Positions 32,641 to 39,843 of a stretch of DNA of 39,843 bases are shown here, piece by piece. Numbering within the stretch: the first letter of the stretch is position 1; each line of letters opens with the position of its first letter. The stretch lies in NCBI GenBank assembly GCA_029821195.1, contig JALGTU010000006.1:1-39843 (forward strand), in the 5' to 3' direction. The notes below the pieces were generated by a model. The model saw only the letters and a list, made by a program, of their open reading frames with translations. It did no database searches and had not been told where the DNA came from. Origin of the DNA: Candidatus Zipacnadia bacterium. GTDB taxonomy: Bacteria; Armatimonadota; Zipacnadia; Zipacnadales; Zipacnadaceae. Position numbers and translations under genes: made by a program.

Positions 32641-32669
32641 TTGACAAAGGGCAGTCGCTGGTATACCCT
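32641..32669 (+). promoter_or_regulatory. promoter of small membrane protein and TrmFO-like gene
   Basis: TTGACA at 32641-32646 followed by TATACC at 32662 (15-base spacer) or TACCCT at 32664 (17-base spacer). The ATG at 32679 is only about 10-12 bases after the -10, so the transcript would be leaderless or nearly so. Confidence 0.65.
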
Positions 32670-32678
32670 TTAGGGGTA

Positions 32679-32924
32679 ATGGCTCGGCTCCGGTCGGCAA
32701 TTGCTGCCGTGAAACTGCCGCGCAGTGCCCTGATTCTGGGGCTTATCGTCGTGGCCGCGTTGCTCTGGCAGCAGGTTTTCACGATGACCGGTGTCGCCCG
32801 ATGGTCTGAGCCGCCCGCGGTTGAACGCCCGGCTCCCCCAGAGCCCGTTGCTCTCCAGCCCCTGGCGGCTGGTTGGGTCAATCTAGAAGCCTACCAGCGG
32901 ACTCATCCGGCCTGGGACCCGTAA
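32679..32924 (+). CDS. short single-pass membrane protein, unknown
   Basis: An 81-residue product: basic N-terminus (MARLRSAIAAVKLPRS), one membrane segment at about 17-35 (ALILGLIVVAALLWQQVF), then a proline-rich linker (SEPPAVERPAPPEPVALQP) and a conserved-looking tail (GWVNLEAYQRTHPAWDP). I do not recognise a family. A strong promoter lies so close that the mRNA probably has almost no leader; the AGGGG at 32672-32676 is only 2 bases from the ATG and a poor ribosome site. The TrmFO-like gene starts 20 bases after its stop, so both should share a transcript. Confidence 0.6.
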   Translation: MARLRSAIAAVKLPRSALILGLIVVAALLWQQVFTMTGVARWSEPPAVERPAPPEPVALQPLAAGWVNLEAYQRTHPAWDP

Positions 32925-32944
32925 CCTGCCCCGATTCTTACCTT

Positions 32945-34285
32945 ATGAACCGCTCTTCTGTACCACAAGTGACAGTGATCGGTGGGGGCGTCGCCGGGGC
33001 AGAAGCAGCCTGGCAGTCGGCGCAGGCCGGTGCGCAGGTGGCCCTCTATGAGATGCGTCCTGGCGCGGCTACCCCGGTACATCGCACCGAACTGCTCGGC
33101 GAACTGGTCGGCGCGAACTCGCTGGGCGCAACCACCACTCACAAAGCCGCCGGGCTCCTGAAGCAGGAGCTGCGCCAACTGAAGTCGCTGGTCATACGCG
33201 CCGCTGATGAGAGCGCGCTTTCCCGCGAGCGCGAACTGCTAGTAGACCGCACAACTATGGCGGGCACGATAACCGAGCTTATCGCTACTCATCCGCGAAT
33301 TGAGCTGCGCCGCGAAGAAGTAGCCGAACTGTCTGCGATCGAGCCGCTGATCATCGCTACCGGCCCGCTGACCTCCCAGCCGCTGGCCCGCTCTCTTTAC
33401 CGGTGCATCCGTCACGCTTACCGCTTCTTCTACCAGGCCAGTGCGCCGATCGTCACGCTCCCCAACATATATGACCGCGGGCTGCTGCCCGGTTGCCCGT
33501 ATGACCCGGAAGATGATAGCGGATTGAACTGTCCGCTGGACGAGAATGCTTTCGAGCAGTTCTGCGCTGCTCTGAGCACGGCGCAGACAGGTCTGCCTGA
33601 CGAATATGACGGTAGGGAGATGCTCGAGGGCTATCTGCCGGTGGAAATAATGGCCCGGCGCGACCCGCATCTGCTGCGGCGCGGCCCGATGAGTCCCGGG
33701 CGGCTGGTAGACCCGGACAGCGGCGAACGGCCGCCGGCAATCGTGCGGCTGATGGCCGAGGATACCGAGGGGCAGTTGTGGCGGCTGCTCGGCATGGGCA
33801 CGGGCTTGCTGCCCGAGGAGCAGGCGCGAGTGCTGCGGATGATCCCGGGCCTGGAGGACCTGGAAATAGTGCGGCCCGGCCAGGCGGCGCGCAGCGTTTT
33901 TCTCTGTGCCCCGGCCCTCCTGGCTCGGACCGGCCGCGTGCGTGATGGCGAGGGCCTCTTCCTGGCCGGACAACTGATCGGCACGGCTGACTACGTCGAG
34001 GCAGCGGCCACCGGCTGGCTGGCGGGAGTCAATGCCGCCCGCTGGGCCCAGAGCGAGACGCCGCTCCTATTCCCCCCAGAAACAATGCTCGCAGCGCTGA
34101 TGCATCGCCTCACCCAGAGCAATCCTGACACGTTCGCCCCCCAGTCGGTGAACTTTGGTATGCTCCTGCCAGTGCCGGGCGACAGGAACCTGCCCAAGGA
34201 TGAACGGCGCGAGGCGCAGGTGGCGCGCTCCCAGGCCGCCCTGACGGAGTTCGTCACCGAGCAGATGCCGGAGCCGCGTGAATAG
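32945..34285 (+). CDS. TrmFO-like flavoprotein lacking both catalytic cysteines
   Basis: The 446-residue protein aligns by eye over its length to the folate/FAD-dependent tRNA (m5U54) methyltransferase TrmFO: FAD motif VTVIGGGVAGAEAAWQ at 9-24, YEMRP at 35-39, NSLGATTTHKAAGLLKQEL, ATGPLTS at 138-144, CPLDENAFEQFCAAL, PVEIMARR, GPMSPGRLVDP, RMIPGLEDLEIVRPG and the C-terminal FAD contact FLAGQLIGTADYVEAAATGWLAG. The two family cysteines (Cys53 and Cys226 in Bacillus subtilis) fall on G56 (ELVGANSL for ELVCSNSL) and Y230 (LEGYLPVEIMA for FEGCMPIEVMA). It is therefore either inactive as a methyltransferase or chemically different. It lies divergent to a tRNA array and ends 6 bases from the convergent reductase gene. 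Length and frame are intact. Confidence 0.85.
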   Translation: MNRSSVPQVTVIGGGVAGAEAAWQSAQAGAQVALYEMRPGAATPVHRTELLGELVGANSLGATTTHKAAGLLKQELRQLKSLVIRAADESALSRERELLVDRTTMAGTITELIATHPRIELRREEVAELSAIEPLIIATGPLTSQPLARSLYRCIRHAYRFFYQASAPIVTLPNIYDRGLLPGCPYDPEDDSGLNCPLDENAFEQFCAALSTAQTGLPDEYDGREMLEGYLPVEIMARRDPHLLRRGPMSPGRLVDPDSGERPPAIVRLMAEDTEGQLWRLLGMGTGLLPEEQARVLRMIPGLEDLEIVRPGQAARSVFLCAPALLARTGRVRDGEGLFLAGQLIGTADYVEAAATGWLAGVNAARWAQSETPLLFPPETMLAALMHRLTQSNPDTFAPQSVNFGMLLPVPGDRNLPKDERREAQVARSQAALTEFVTEQMPEPRE

Positions 34286-34291
34286 CGCCGT

Positions 34292-35320
34292 CTAGCCGTA
34301 TGCGCGCCAGTCGCCAGCGTTGGCGGCGTTGCGCATTTTGGCGGTTACATTGCCGTCGTAGTAAGTGGCGACGGCCACCCCGGGCGGCGCGATCTCGTCA
34401 ATCTGCGCCAGCTCTTCCTCGGTGAACTCTATTTCACATGCCTGCGCGGACGAGCGCACGTGCTCCACTGTCCGGCAGCCTGATATCGGGGCGGTAATGA
34501 ACGGCCGGTTCATCACCCAGGCCAGCGCGTACTCAGCCAGCGTGCAGCCCTTGGCTTCGGCCAGGGGGCGCAACCGCTCGGCGACCGCTAGCGCTTCATT
34601 GGTAAAGCGCTTCTTGCCCAATTCTGCGCTCTGGAAACGACTGCCCTGGGGCCGGATGTCGCCCTTGCCGTATTGGCCGGTGAGCAAACCGCCGGCAATC
34701 GGCGCCCACGAAGCGATGCCGATGCCGTGGCGCAGGCAGGTCCAAGCCACCTCGTTCTCCAGCAGGCGGTCCACGAGGTTGTAGGGCGGCTGTTCGGCGA
34801 CCAGGCGCGGCCAGCCCCAGCGCTCGCTGGCACAGATCATCTCGGTAATGAGCGTCGCCGGGAACTTGGAGGTGCCGATGTAGAGGATCTTGCCCTGGCG
34901 AACCAGCGTCTCCAGAGTCTGCAGGATCTCGTCAATGGGCGTGGTAATGTCCACGAGATGCAGGTAAAACAGATCAATACGGTCGGTCTGCAGCCGGCGC
35001 AGGCTGGCCTCGACCGCCCGAACCAGGTGATAGCAACTGGCGCCACGGTCGTTCGGCCCGTCGCCCATTTTCCCCACCGCCTTGGTGGCCAGGAACGTCT
35101 CATCGCGCCGTCCGCTTTGGGCGAGGGCCTTGCCGATATATTCTTCAGCCAGTCCGCCCCCGTAGACGTCGGCGGTGTCAATAAAGTTGATGCCCAGGTC
35201 GAGCGCCTCGTTGACCATCTGGATGGCGGTCGGCTCATCGGTCCGTGCCCCAAAGCTCATCGTTCCCAGACACAGCGACGAGACGCGCACGCCACTGCGG
35301 CCAAGCTGTCGGTATTCCAT
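34292..35320 (-). CDS. aldo/keto reductase
   Basis: The 342-residue enzyme has a TIM-barrel AKR signature: LGRSGVRVSSLCLGTMSFG at the N-terminus and the catalytic tetrad D48 (FIDTADVYGGG), Y53, K80 (FLATKAVG) and H121 (FYLHLVD). It resembles the YakC/perakine-reductase-like and voltage-channel-beta-like AKRs that reduce aldehydes with NADPH; the substrate is unknown. The ATG at 35320 is chosen because GGGAGG lies 7 bases upstream; the frame extends to 35344 with no signal. It lies 73 bases after the methyltransferase gene and converges on the TrmFO-like gene with almost no spacer. Confidence 0.92.
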   Translation of the reverse strand: MEYRQLGRSGVRVSSLCLGTMSFGARTDEPTAIQMVNEALDLGINFIDTADVYGGGLAEEYIGKALAQSGRRDETFLATKAVGKMGDGPNDRGASCYHLVRAVEASLRRLQTDRIDLFYLHLVDITTPIDEILQTLETLVRQGKILYIGTSKFPATLITEMICASERWGWPRLVAEQPPYNLVDRLLENEVAWTCLRHGIGIASWAPIAGGLLTGQYGKGDIRPQGSRFQSAELGKKRFTNEALAVAERLRPLAEAKGCTLAEYALAWVMNRPFITAPISGCRTVEHVRSSAQACEIEFTEEELAQIDEIAPPGVAVATYYDGNVTAKMRNAANAGDWRAYG

Positions 35321-35393
35321 TGTATTTCCTCCCAGGTGCGGCAACTTTGCGACTATGCAGGGGTTGATTTCGTCGTGGCGGCCAGAGTTCCTT

Positions 35394-36206
35394 CTATCCC
35401 GGGGCTGGCGAGCTGGGCTTTATCACGCCGTATTCGATCCGGCTGTTGCCGCCGGCCACAATCTCCACCGCGAAGGGCAGCCCCTGCCAGTAGTTGCTGC
35501 CCCGGCGCTGCTTGACGACCACAGCGCGGCGGGCCACCCGCCGGGCCTGCTCGAGCGCCCCCACATCTACCGGCTGGTCATCAGCCAGCGCGCGCAGTGG
35601 CACCATCGCCGGGGAAGCCTCGAGCGGCTGCGCGAAGATTGGGTCGAAATAGACCACGTCGAAGCTGCCATCGGCGGATTCGGACAGAACGTCATGATAA
35701 TCGGCGCGGTGAACCTCGATGCGGCGCATAGCGGCGGCGACGTCGTGCGGACGGATTTCGTACGTCGCCAGGCCGTGAGCAGCCAGCGCGGCCAGGACCA
35801 CCACGCGCTCGGTCCCGACGACTTGACCCGCCTCGCCTACAATCCAACTGGCCACGATGGCATCGCTGCCCCGCCCCAGCGTGCAGTCCAGAACATCGTC
35901 TCCGGGGCCTAACTTCATCGCGGTAACCATCGGATCGCCGCGCCCCACCGTCAGGTTATGGATGCGGGTCTTGGCCATGCTGGGGTGGAAGGAGTATTCT
36001 ACACCCCGGGCCGGCTCGTAGTAGACCGGTTGCTGCTGCCGGGCAATCACCAGGACACCGCCGACCTGCTCGTCGGCTGCCAGCGTGGCGAGACTGCGGT
36101 CGCGGCGCGGTACGGCGCGGGTCCCCAGACGCTCAGCCCACGCTGGCGCGTCGGTGCGCCAGTGGGCATCCGGGTTGCGGGAGCTGGTCACCACCAGACT
36201 GCTCAT
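35394..36206 (-). CDS. RsmJ/YpiP-like class I SAM-dependent methyltransferase
   Basis: About 270 residues. The N-terminal third (VVTSSRNPDAHWRTDAPAWAERLG, VYYEPARGVEYSFHPSMAKTRI) matches the DUF548/RsmJ-like group; the SAM site is DDVLDCTLGRGSDAIVAS at about 107-124 with an acidic ribose contact downstream (VGTE). FDVVYFDPIFAQP at about 177-189 resembles the catalytic DPxF/Y-type motif. E. coli RsmJ methylates 16S rRNA G1516; whether this divergent protein does the same is uncertain. GAGGGTGG before the ATG at 36206 decides the start over an upstream ATG at 36236. Confidence 0.8.
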   Translation of the reverse strand: MSSLVVTSSRNPDAHWRTDAPAWAERLGTRAVPRRDRSLATLAADEQVGGVLVIARQQQPVYYEPARGVEYSFHPSMAKTRIHNLTVGRGDPMVTAMKLGPGDDVLDCTLGRGSDAIVASWIVGEAGQVVGTERVVVLAALAAHGLATYEIRPHDVAAAMRRIEVHRADYHDVLSESADGSFDVVYFDPIFAQPLEASPAMVPLRALADDQPVDVGALEQARRVARRAVVVKQRRGSNYWQGLPFAVEIVAGGNSRIEYGVIKPSSPAPG

Positions 36207-36383
36207 CGTACCACCCTCAGGTGGCCTGGCCTGCATTATTCAGGAAGATAAAAGGGGTGAACCTTCGAAAGATGTGTAGGTGCCCCTCAAAAGCTATGGA
36301 CGGTAGTTCACAGTTCGTTGTGAGCAGCGACACGATGCAACTATCAACTGCGTTACTCAACTTTCAGAGTTTTTGCCGGAAGA

Positions 36384-36427
36384 GTGGGGGAAACCGGCTT
36401 TTTTTGCCTAAAAAGCGGGTTTCCCAC
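36384..36427 (-). terminator. long hairpin downstream of cimA
   Basis: An imperfect inverted repeat of about 18 bp (GTGGGGGAAACCGGCTTTTT against AAAAAGCGGGTTTCCCAC) around a short loop. It lies 24 bases after the cimA stop and overlaps the dispersed repeat. It may end cimA transcription or be an inverted-repeat remnant. Confidence 0.55.
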
Positions 36428-36455
36428 AAGCCGTTCATGAATAATCCGGGCTAGT
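36417..36455 (-). repeat. 39-nt dispersed repeat, copy B, at the cimA stop codon
   Basis: In minus orientation it starts ACTAGCCCGGATTATTCAT, includes the cimA TAG and ends in GGGAAACCC. It differs from copy A at 23557-23594 by one base and one inserted T. The rest of the 36237-36450 spacer shows no gene. Confidence 0.8.
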
Positions 36456-38034
36456 CACCCGGGTGGCGGGTCAGGCCGTAGATGATGCTGTCCACCAGCG
36501 CCCGCCAACTGGCCTCGATGATATTCTCGTGCGCGCCCACCGTTGTCCAGGTCCGCTCGCCGTCGGTGGCCTCGATCAGCACCCGTACACTCGTGGCCGT
36601 CCCCCGCGTGGCATCAAGCACGCGGACCTTGTAGTCAGTCAGGTGGATCCTGGCCAACTCGGGATATTTTTCAGTCAGCGCCTTGCGCAGGGCGATGTCG
36701 AGGGCATTAACCGGGCCGTCGCCCTCGGCTGCGGTATGGAACGGGTGGCCGTTGACGTCAATCCTTATGGTTGCCTCGGCGTACGGCTCGGCGTCGTGCT
36801 CGAGCTTCTCGACGATAACGCGGAAGCCGTGAAGCTCGAATAGCTTGGGCACCTCCCCGCGCAGCCGCTGGGCCAGCAGCTCCAGCGAGGCCTCCGCTGC
36901 CTCAAACTGGTAGCCCTCATACTCGCGCTGCTTGACCGCCTGCAGCACCTCGGCGATCAGGGGATCATCCCGTTCCAAGTCGGGCCACAGCTTCCGGAGC
37001 TTATGCAGAATCGTGCTGCGGCCCGAGACATCGGAGACCAGCAGCCGCCGCTCGTTGCCGACCGCCTCGGGATCGGCGTGCTCGAAGGAGTCTAGGCGCT
37101 TGAGTACCGCGTCAATGTGCATCCCGCCCTTGTGGGCGAACGCCGTTGGCCCGACGTACGGGGCCCGGTCATCCGGGGGCAGATTGGCGACCTCGCCGAC
37201 GTATCGGGATATCGCCGTCAGCTCCTTGAGCTTGCCCTCAGGCAGGCAGCGGAGCCCGAGCTTCAACTCCAGGTTGGCGATCACTGTGCACAGGTCGGCG
37301 TTGCCGGTGCGTTCGCCGTAGCCGTTGATCGTGCCCTGGACCTGGGTAGCGCCGGCCTCCACCGCGATGATGCTGTTAGCGACGGCCATGCCGGTATCGT
37401 TGTGGACGTGAATGCCCAGGGGCAGGTCAAACTCCCCGGCGACTGCCGCCATTATCTCGCCCATTGCAGCGGGCATCGTACCGCCGTTGGTGTCGCACGG
37501 CACCAGCCAGTCCGCGCCGCCGCGGGTCGCCGCGCGCAGCGTCTCCATCGCGTAGTCGGCATCGGCCCGGTAGCCGTCGAAGAAGTGTTCGGCGTCGAAG
37601 ATTACCTCGCGATCGTGGCTCTTGAGGAAGGCCACCGAATCCTCGATCATCGCCAGGTTCTCCTCGCGGGAGACGCGCAGGACGTCGGTCACGTGCAGAT
37701 CCCAGGACTTGCCGAAGATGGTGACTACCGGCGTCTCCGAGGTGAGAAGGTAGTTCAGATTCGAGTCTTCTTCCGCCGCGATGTCCTTGCGGCGGGTACT
37801 GCCGAAAGCGGCCAGCTTGGTCTGGCCCCAGTCCAGGTCCCGGGCCCGGGCGAAGAACTCCTGGTCGGCGGGATTGGTCGCGTTAGGCCAGCCCCCCTCC
37901 ACGTAAGCCACGCCCAGGTCAATGAGGCGCTGGGCGATGCGTAGCTTGTCCTCCACGGTAAAAGAGATCTGCTCGGCCTGGCAGCCGTCGCGCAGCGTGG
38001 TGTCGTATATTCGCAGGTCCACTTCTTCTTTCAT
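36451..38034 (-). CDS. cimA: (R)-citramalate synthase
   Basis: The 527-residue enzyme condenses pyruvate and acetyl-CoA to citramalate, the first step of the threonine-independent isoleucine route. YDTTLRDGCQAEQISF at 10-25 and HVHNDTGMAVAN form the HMGL-type metal and catalytic site; YVEGGWPNATNP at 44-55 is the CimA-type GGWP signature, distinct from 2-isopropylmalate synthase. The C-terminal LeuA-type regulatory domain (about 400-520) is complete, with RVLDATRGTATSVRVLIEATDG. The start at 38034 has GGGGG 8 bases upstream. The T-box leader with an isoleucine specifier agrees with this assignment. Its stop codon belongs to a dispersed repeat. Confidence 0.94.
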   Translation of the reverse strand: MKEEVDLRIYDTTLRDGCQAEQISFTVEDKLRIAQRLIDLGVAYVEGGWPNATNPADQEFFARARDLDWGQTKLAAFGSTRRKDIAAEEDSNLNYLLTSETPVVTIFGKSWDLHVTDVLRVSREENLAMIEDSVAFLKSHDREVIFDAEHFFDGYRADADYAMETLRAATRGGADWLVPCDTNGGTMPAAMGEIMAAVAGEFDLPLGIHVHNDTGMAVANSIIAVEAGATQVQGTINGYGERTGNADLCTVIANLELKLGLRCLPEGKLKELTAISRYVGEVANLPPDDRAPYVGPTAFAHKGGMHIDAVLKRLDSFEHADPEAVGNERRLLVSDVSGRSTILHKLRKLWPDLERDDPLIAEVLQAVKQREYEGYQFEAAEASLELLAQRLRGEVPKLFELHGFRVIVEKLEHDAEPYAEATIRIDVNGHPFHTAAEGDGPVNALDIALRKALTEKYPELARIHLTDYKVRVLDATRGTATSVRVLIEATDGERTWTTVGAHENIIEASWRALVDSIIYGLTRHPGD

Positions 38035-38070
38035 CACACATACCCCCATTGGCGGCCCGCGGACTGCGCC

Positions 38071-38374
38071 AACAAAAAGCCCGCCTCTGATTGCTCAGAG
38101 ACGGACATAATCATCCGCGGTACCACTCTGATTGACGAGCTTATGCGCTCGTCCACTCTCGCAGATACAGGCGCTAACCTATTTCGGCGCCGATATCCTC
38201 TCCGGATAACGGTGGAGTACCGACCCAGCTTACTCGGCTCGCGGCCTTTCAGCCAGCGGCTCCGGGGTGATTTTCAGGCTGGGTTGTCCTACCGAGCTTG
38301 CACCGTCCCCGGCTCGCTTGCAGGTCTCCCAGCCCTACTCGTCCCCATCGTTGCCTTTGTTAAGCTCTCAAGTT
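38071..38374 (-). promoter_or_regulatory. T-box riboswitch, isoleucine specifier, controlling cimA
   Basis: On the minus strand Stem I opens with GATGGGGACGAGTAGGGC; the specifier loop reads CTGAAAATCACCCC with the isoleucine codon ATC at 38271-38269; the antiterminator carries GTGGTACCGCGG near 38124-38113; the terminator pairs CCGTCTCTGA with TCAGAGGCGG and ends in GCTTTTTG at about 38080-38073. Uncharged tRNA-Ile should switch on cimA. Confidence 0.93.
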
Positions 38375-38380
38375 GCTACC

Positions 38381-38410
38381 AGTATACCACAGTGGCGCGG
38401 TCTTATGCAA
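38381..38410 (-). promoter_or_regulatory. promoter of the cimA T-box leader
   Basis: On the minus strand TTGCAT at 38410-38405, an 18-base spacer and TATACT at 38386-38381. It lies 42 bases after the stop of the barrel-protein gene. Confidence 0.7.
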
Positions 38411-38451
38411 GCCCGCAGCAGCTCTTGGCGATTCTACCGCAGCACCCGTTA

Positions 38452-39843
38452 TCAGAAGTACTGTCCGGGGTGGCTTTCGAAGCGCGCGCCGGTCCGGCCG
38501 ATGCCTAAGATGCGCTCGGGCGCGGGGAAAGCCTTGATGCCCAGATTGAGCCGAAATTCGCGGGGATTCTCGGTGTAGGCGAGCGAAGCGACCAGGCAGT
38601 GCAGATCGCGCGTGAGCTGGATGTCGAAGGTGGTAAACTCGTCGCGGTAGCCGGAGTAGCCGGTAAGCAGTTCCACGCGCCAGAAGCGGTGCCAGGCCCA
38701 GTCCAGTTCCATCGTGGCGCGGGTCAGTCCAGTGCGCTCCAGATCATAGTCGGCACCCAGGGTCAGGAAGAAGCGGTCGGGCTTGACTTGCCGCCAGCGC
38801 AGGCTCAGCGGCCGCCAGCGGGCCTGCTCCAGGCTGTATCCGGACTGCAGTTCAATCTTCGAGGACGCGCTGGGCATATACTCGGTGCGCAACAGCGCGT
38901 CCCGCCACCGATTGCTGATGAAGTCGTAACCGGTAGACAGGAAAATGCGCGAGTCGTTCGGCACCAGCCGTACCGTCTCCCAGTATACGTTGTCGCTGCG
39001 CCCGCCGTAATCCGTGCGTATGGGCGCGAAGCCGTGCCGGGACTGCTTGCGGTAGCGCAGTTGGGAGTGCCAATCGCCCCCCCACGCCTGGCGGAGGCTA
39101 GCGTTGAAGCTAGTGGTGTACAACGCGGAGCCCTCGTCATAGAAGGCCTGCAGGTAGCGGCCGCTCAAAGTGAGTCGGGTGTGCCGGCCCAGGCGCTGCT
39201 CACCCCCGCCCAGATCGGTATCCCACGCGGTGCGCCGTACCGTCAGATTCTCGGGGTCCTGCGTGTAGCTGCCCAGTTCCAGCGAGGTCCGAAAGGGCAC
39301 GCGCCCCAGCAGCTTGTAATCACCCAGCCGGCGGCTGTCGGTACTCAGCGCAATCTCGGGCAGCTTGTTGAGGCCAAAGTAATTGTCGCCGGTGTAAGCG
39401 CTGCCGTCCAGGTCGTAGCGATTATTCGCGACGAGCCGCCAGTCGAACTTGTCCAGGCTGCGGTAATACTGGAACTGCGCCTCCATCTCATCGTCGGGCG
39501 CTTGTTCCTGCCGGTAGCTGAGACTGCGGCGGCTAAAGTTGGTCTGGATGTTCCAGTACTCCTGCGGGCGTAGCTGCTGGCGGTGGCGCAGATTGAGGTT
39601 ATACTGGCGGCTGGTGCTGTATGTGCTTTTGGCTACCGACCGGCGCAGGCCCAGTTCGGAATCGGTGCTGACGGTGCGGCGCTGCAAAGACAGGTTCACT
39701 GAATCAGAGGAGCGGGTGCCGAAGTAGCCGCTGTGTTGCTGGTAGCTGCCCCGTAGGCTTGAACTCAGGCGGTCACTGAAGCGGTATTGGTGGTATATCC
39801 GTCCGGTCAGCGAGCCTTGATCCGGCTCGAAGAATATCGAGCC
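38452..39843 (-). CDS. outer-membrane beta-barrel protein, LptD/OstA-like C-terminal part (N-terminus beyond window)
   Basis: 463 codons are open from the window edge to the TAA/TAG-type stop at 38452. The whole visible part is a series of amphipathic strands of 8-12 residues with alternating aromatic, arginine and polar residues (SLTGRIYHQYRF, SSSLRGSYQQHSGYF, SLSYRQEQ, RTSLELGSYTQ, RTDYGGRSDNVYWETVRL, ELQSGYSLEQARWRPLSLRWRQ), and the last residue is phenylalanine, the C-terminal signal of outer-membrane barrels. The segment SIFFEPDQGSLTG at the left end and the many RxYxxR-type strands resemble LptD/OstA, which inserts LPS. The N-terminal OstA-like domain is outside the window, so LptD is a probable, not a proven, name. 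Confidence 0.75.
   Translation of the reverse strand, partial: GSIFFEPDQGSLTGRIYHQYRFSDRLSSSLRGSYQQHSGYFGTRSSDSVNLSLQRRTVSTDSELGLRRSVAKSTYSTSRQYNLNLRHRQQLRPQEYWNIQTNFSRRSLSYRQEQAPDDEMEAQFQYYRSLDKFDWRLVANNRYDLDGSAYTGDNYFGLNKLPEIALSTDSRRLGDYKLLGRVPFRTSLELGSYTQDPENLTVRRTAWDTDLGGGEQRLGRHTRLTLSGRYLQAFYDEGSALYTTSFNASLRQAWGGDWHSQLRYRKQSRHGFAPIRTDYGGRSDNVYWETVRLVPNDSRIFLSTGYDFISNRWRDALLRTEYMPSASSKIELQSGYSLEQARWRPLSLRWRQVKPDRFFLTLGADYDLERTGLTRATMELDWAWHRFWRVELLTGYSGYRDEFTTFDIQLTRDLHCLVASLAYTENPREFRLNLGIKAFPAPERILGIGRTGARFESHPGQYF

Noticed and set aside
38599-39573. A 324-codon plus-strand open frame opposite the barrel-protein gene
   Set aside because: Ala/Gln/Val-rich shadow; the minus-strand frame shows the strand pattern and terminal Phe of an outer-membrane barrel.

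Overview
The window is a chromosomal segment of a GC-rich bacterium, roughly 60% GC by eye. Three features mark it as a diderm: a sedoheptulose-7-phosphate isomerase (gmhA, LPS heptose pathway), a C-terminal outer-membrane beta-barrel of LptD/OstA type at the right edge, and several lipoproteins. It also carries T-box riboswitches in front of valS and cimA, together with an Aquifex-type aconitase, QueH and a TrmFO homologue. T-boxes plus LPS genes suggest a diderm Terrabacteria-like lineage such as Armatimonadota, but this is inference and no 16S gene is present. There is no plasmid, phage or CRISPR signature and no intact transposase.

Left part (1-8 kb): a truncated Tad/TadE-G-like secreted protein with beta-helix repeats, a thiamine-binding MTH1187-family protein, a small lipoprotein, an Aquifex-type aconitase, then a convergent block of an M14 carboxypeptidase coupled to a VanZ-thioredoxin reading frame. 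From 6.6 kb a plus-strand run holds an ArsB/NhaD-type permease, a 2-hydroxyacyl-CoA-dehydratase activase, a CAP-domain protein, gmhA, guaB (own promoter), an ABC ATPase with a degenerate catalytic core, queH, a HEAT-repeat lipoprotein, DUF456 and DUF2993 proteins, a GT39-type membrane glycosyltransferase and a flavin amine-oxidase-like protein.

Middle part (20-31.7 kb, minus strand): an orphan hybrid-type sensor kinase without receiver, a B12-binding radical SAM protein, a small membrane protein, valS behind a Val T-box, the proteostasis cluster tig-clpP-clpX, tRNA-Leu(UAG), and a sugar-phosphate isomerase/epimerase-like TIM barrel. Six more tRNA genes (Lys, Arg, His, Arg, Gly, Pro) form an array with a near-consensus promoter at 32.57 kb.

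Right part (32.6-39.8 kb): divergent from the tRNA array lie a short membrane protein and a TrmFO-like protein that lacks both catalytic cysteines of the family. Then come, on the minus strand, an aldo/keto reductase, an RsmJ-like methyltransferase, cimA (citramalate synthase) under an Ile-specifier T-box, and the barrel protein.

Intergenic regions carry short palindromic GTAG-headed elements (REP-like, several copies with compensatory arm changes) and a 38-39 nt repeat that starts exactly at the stop codons of two unrelated genes. The most interesting points are the cysteine-less TrmFO homologue beside tRNA genes, the degenerate ABC ATPase, the VanZ-thioredoxin frame with a strong internal start, and the REP-like family.
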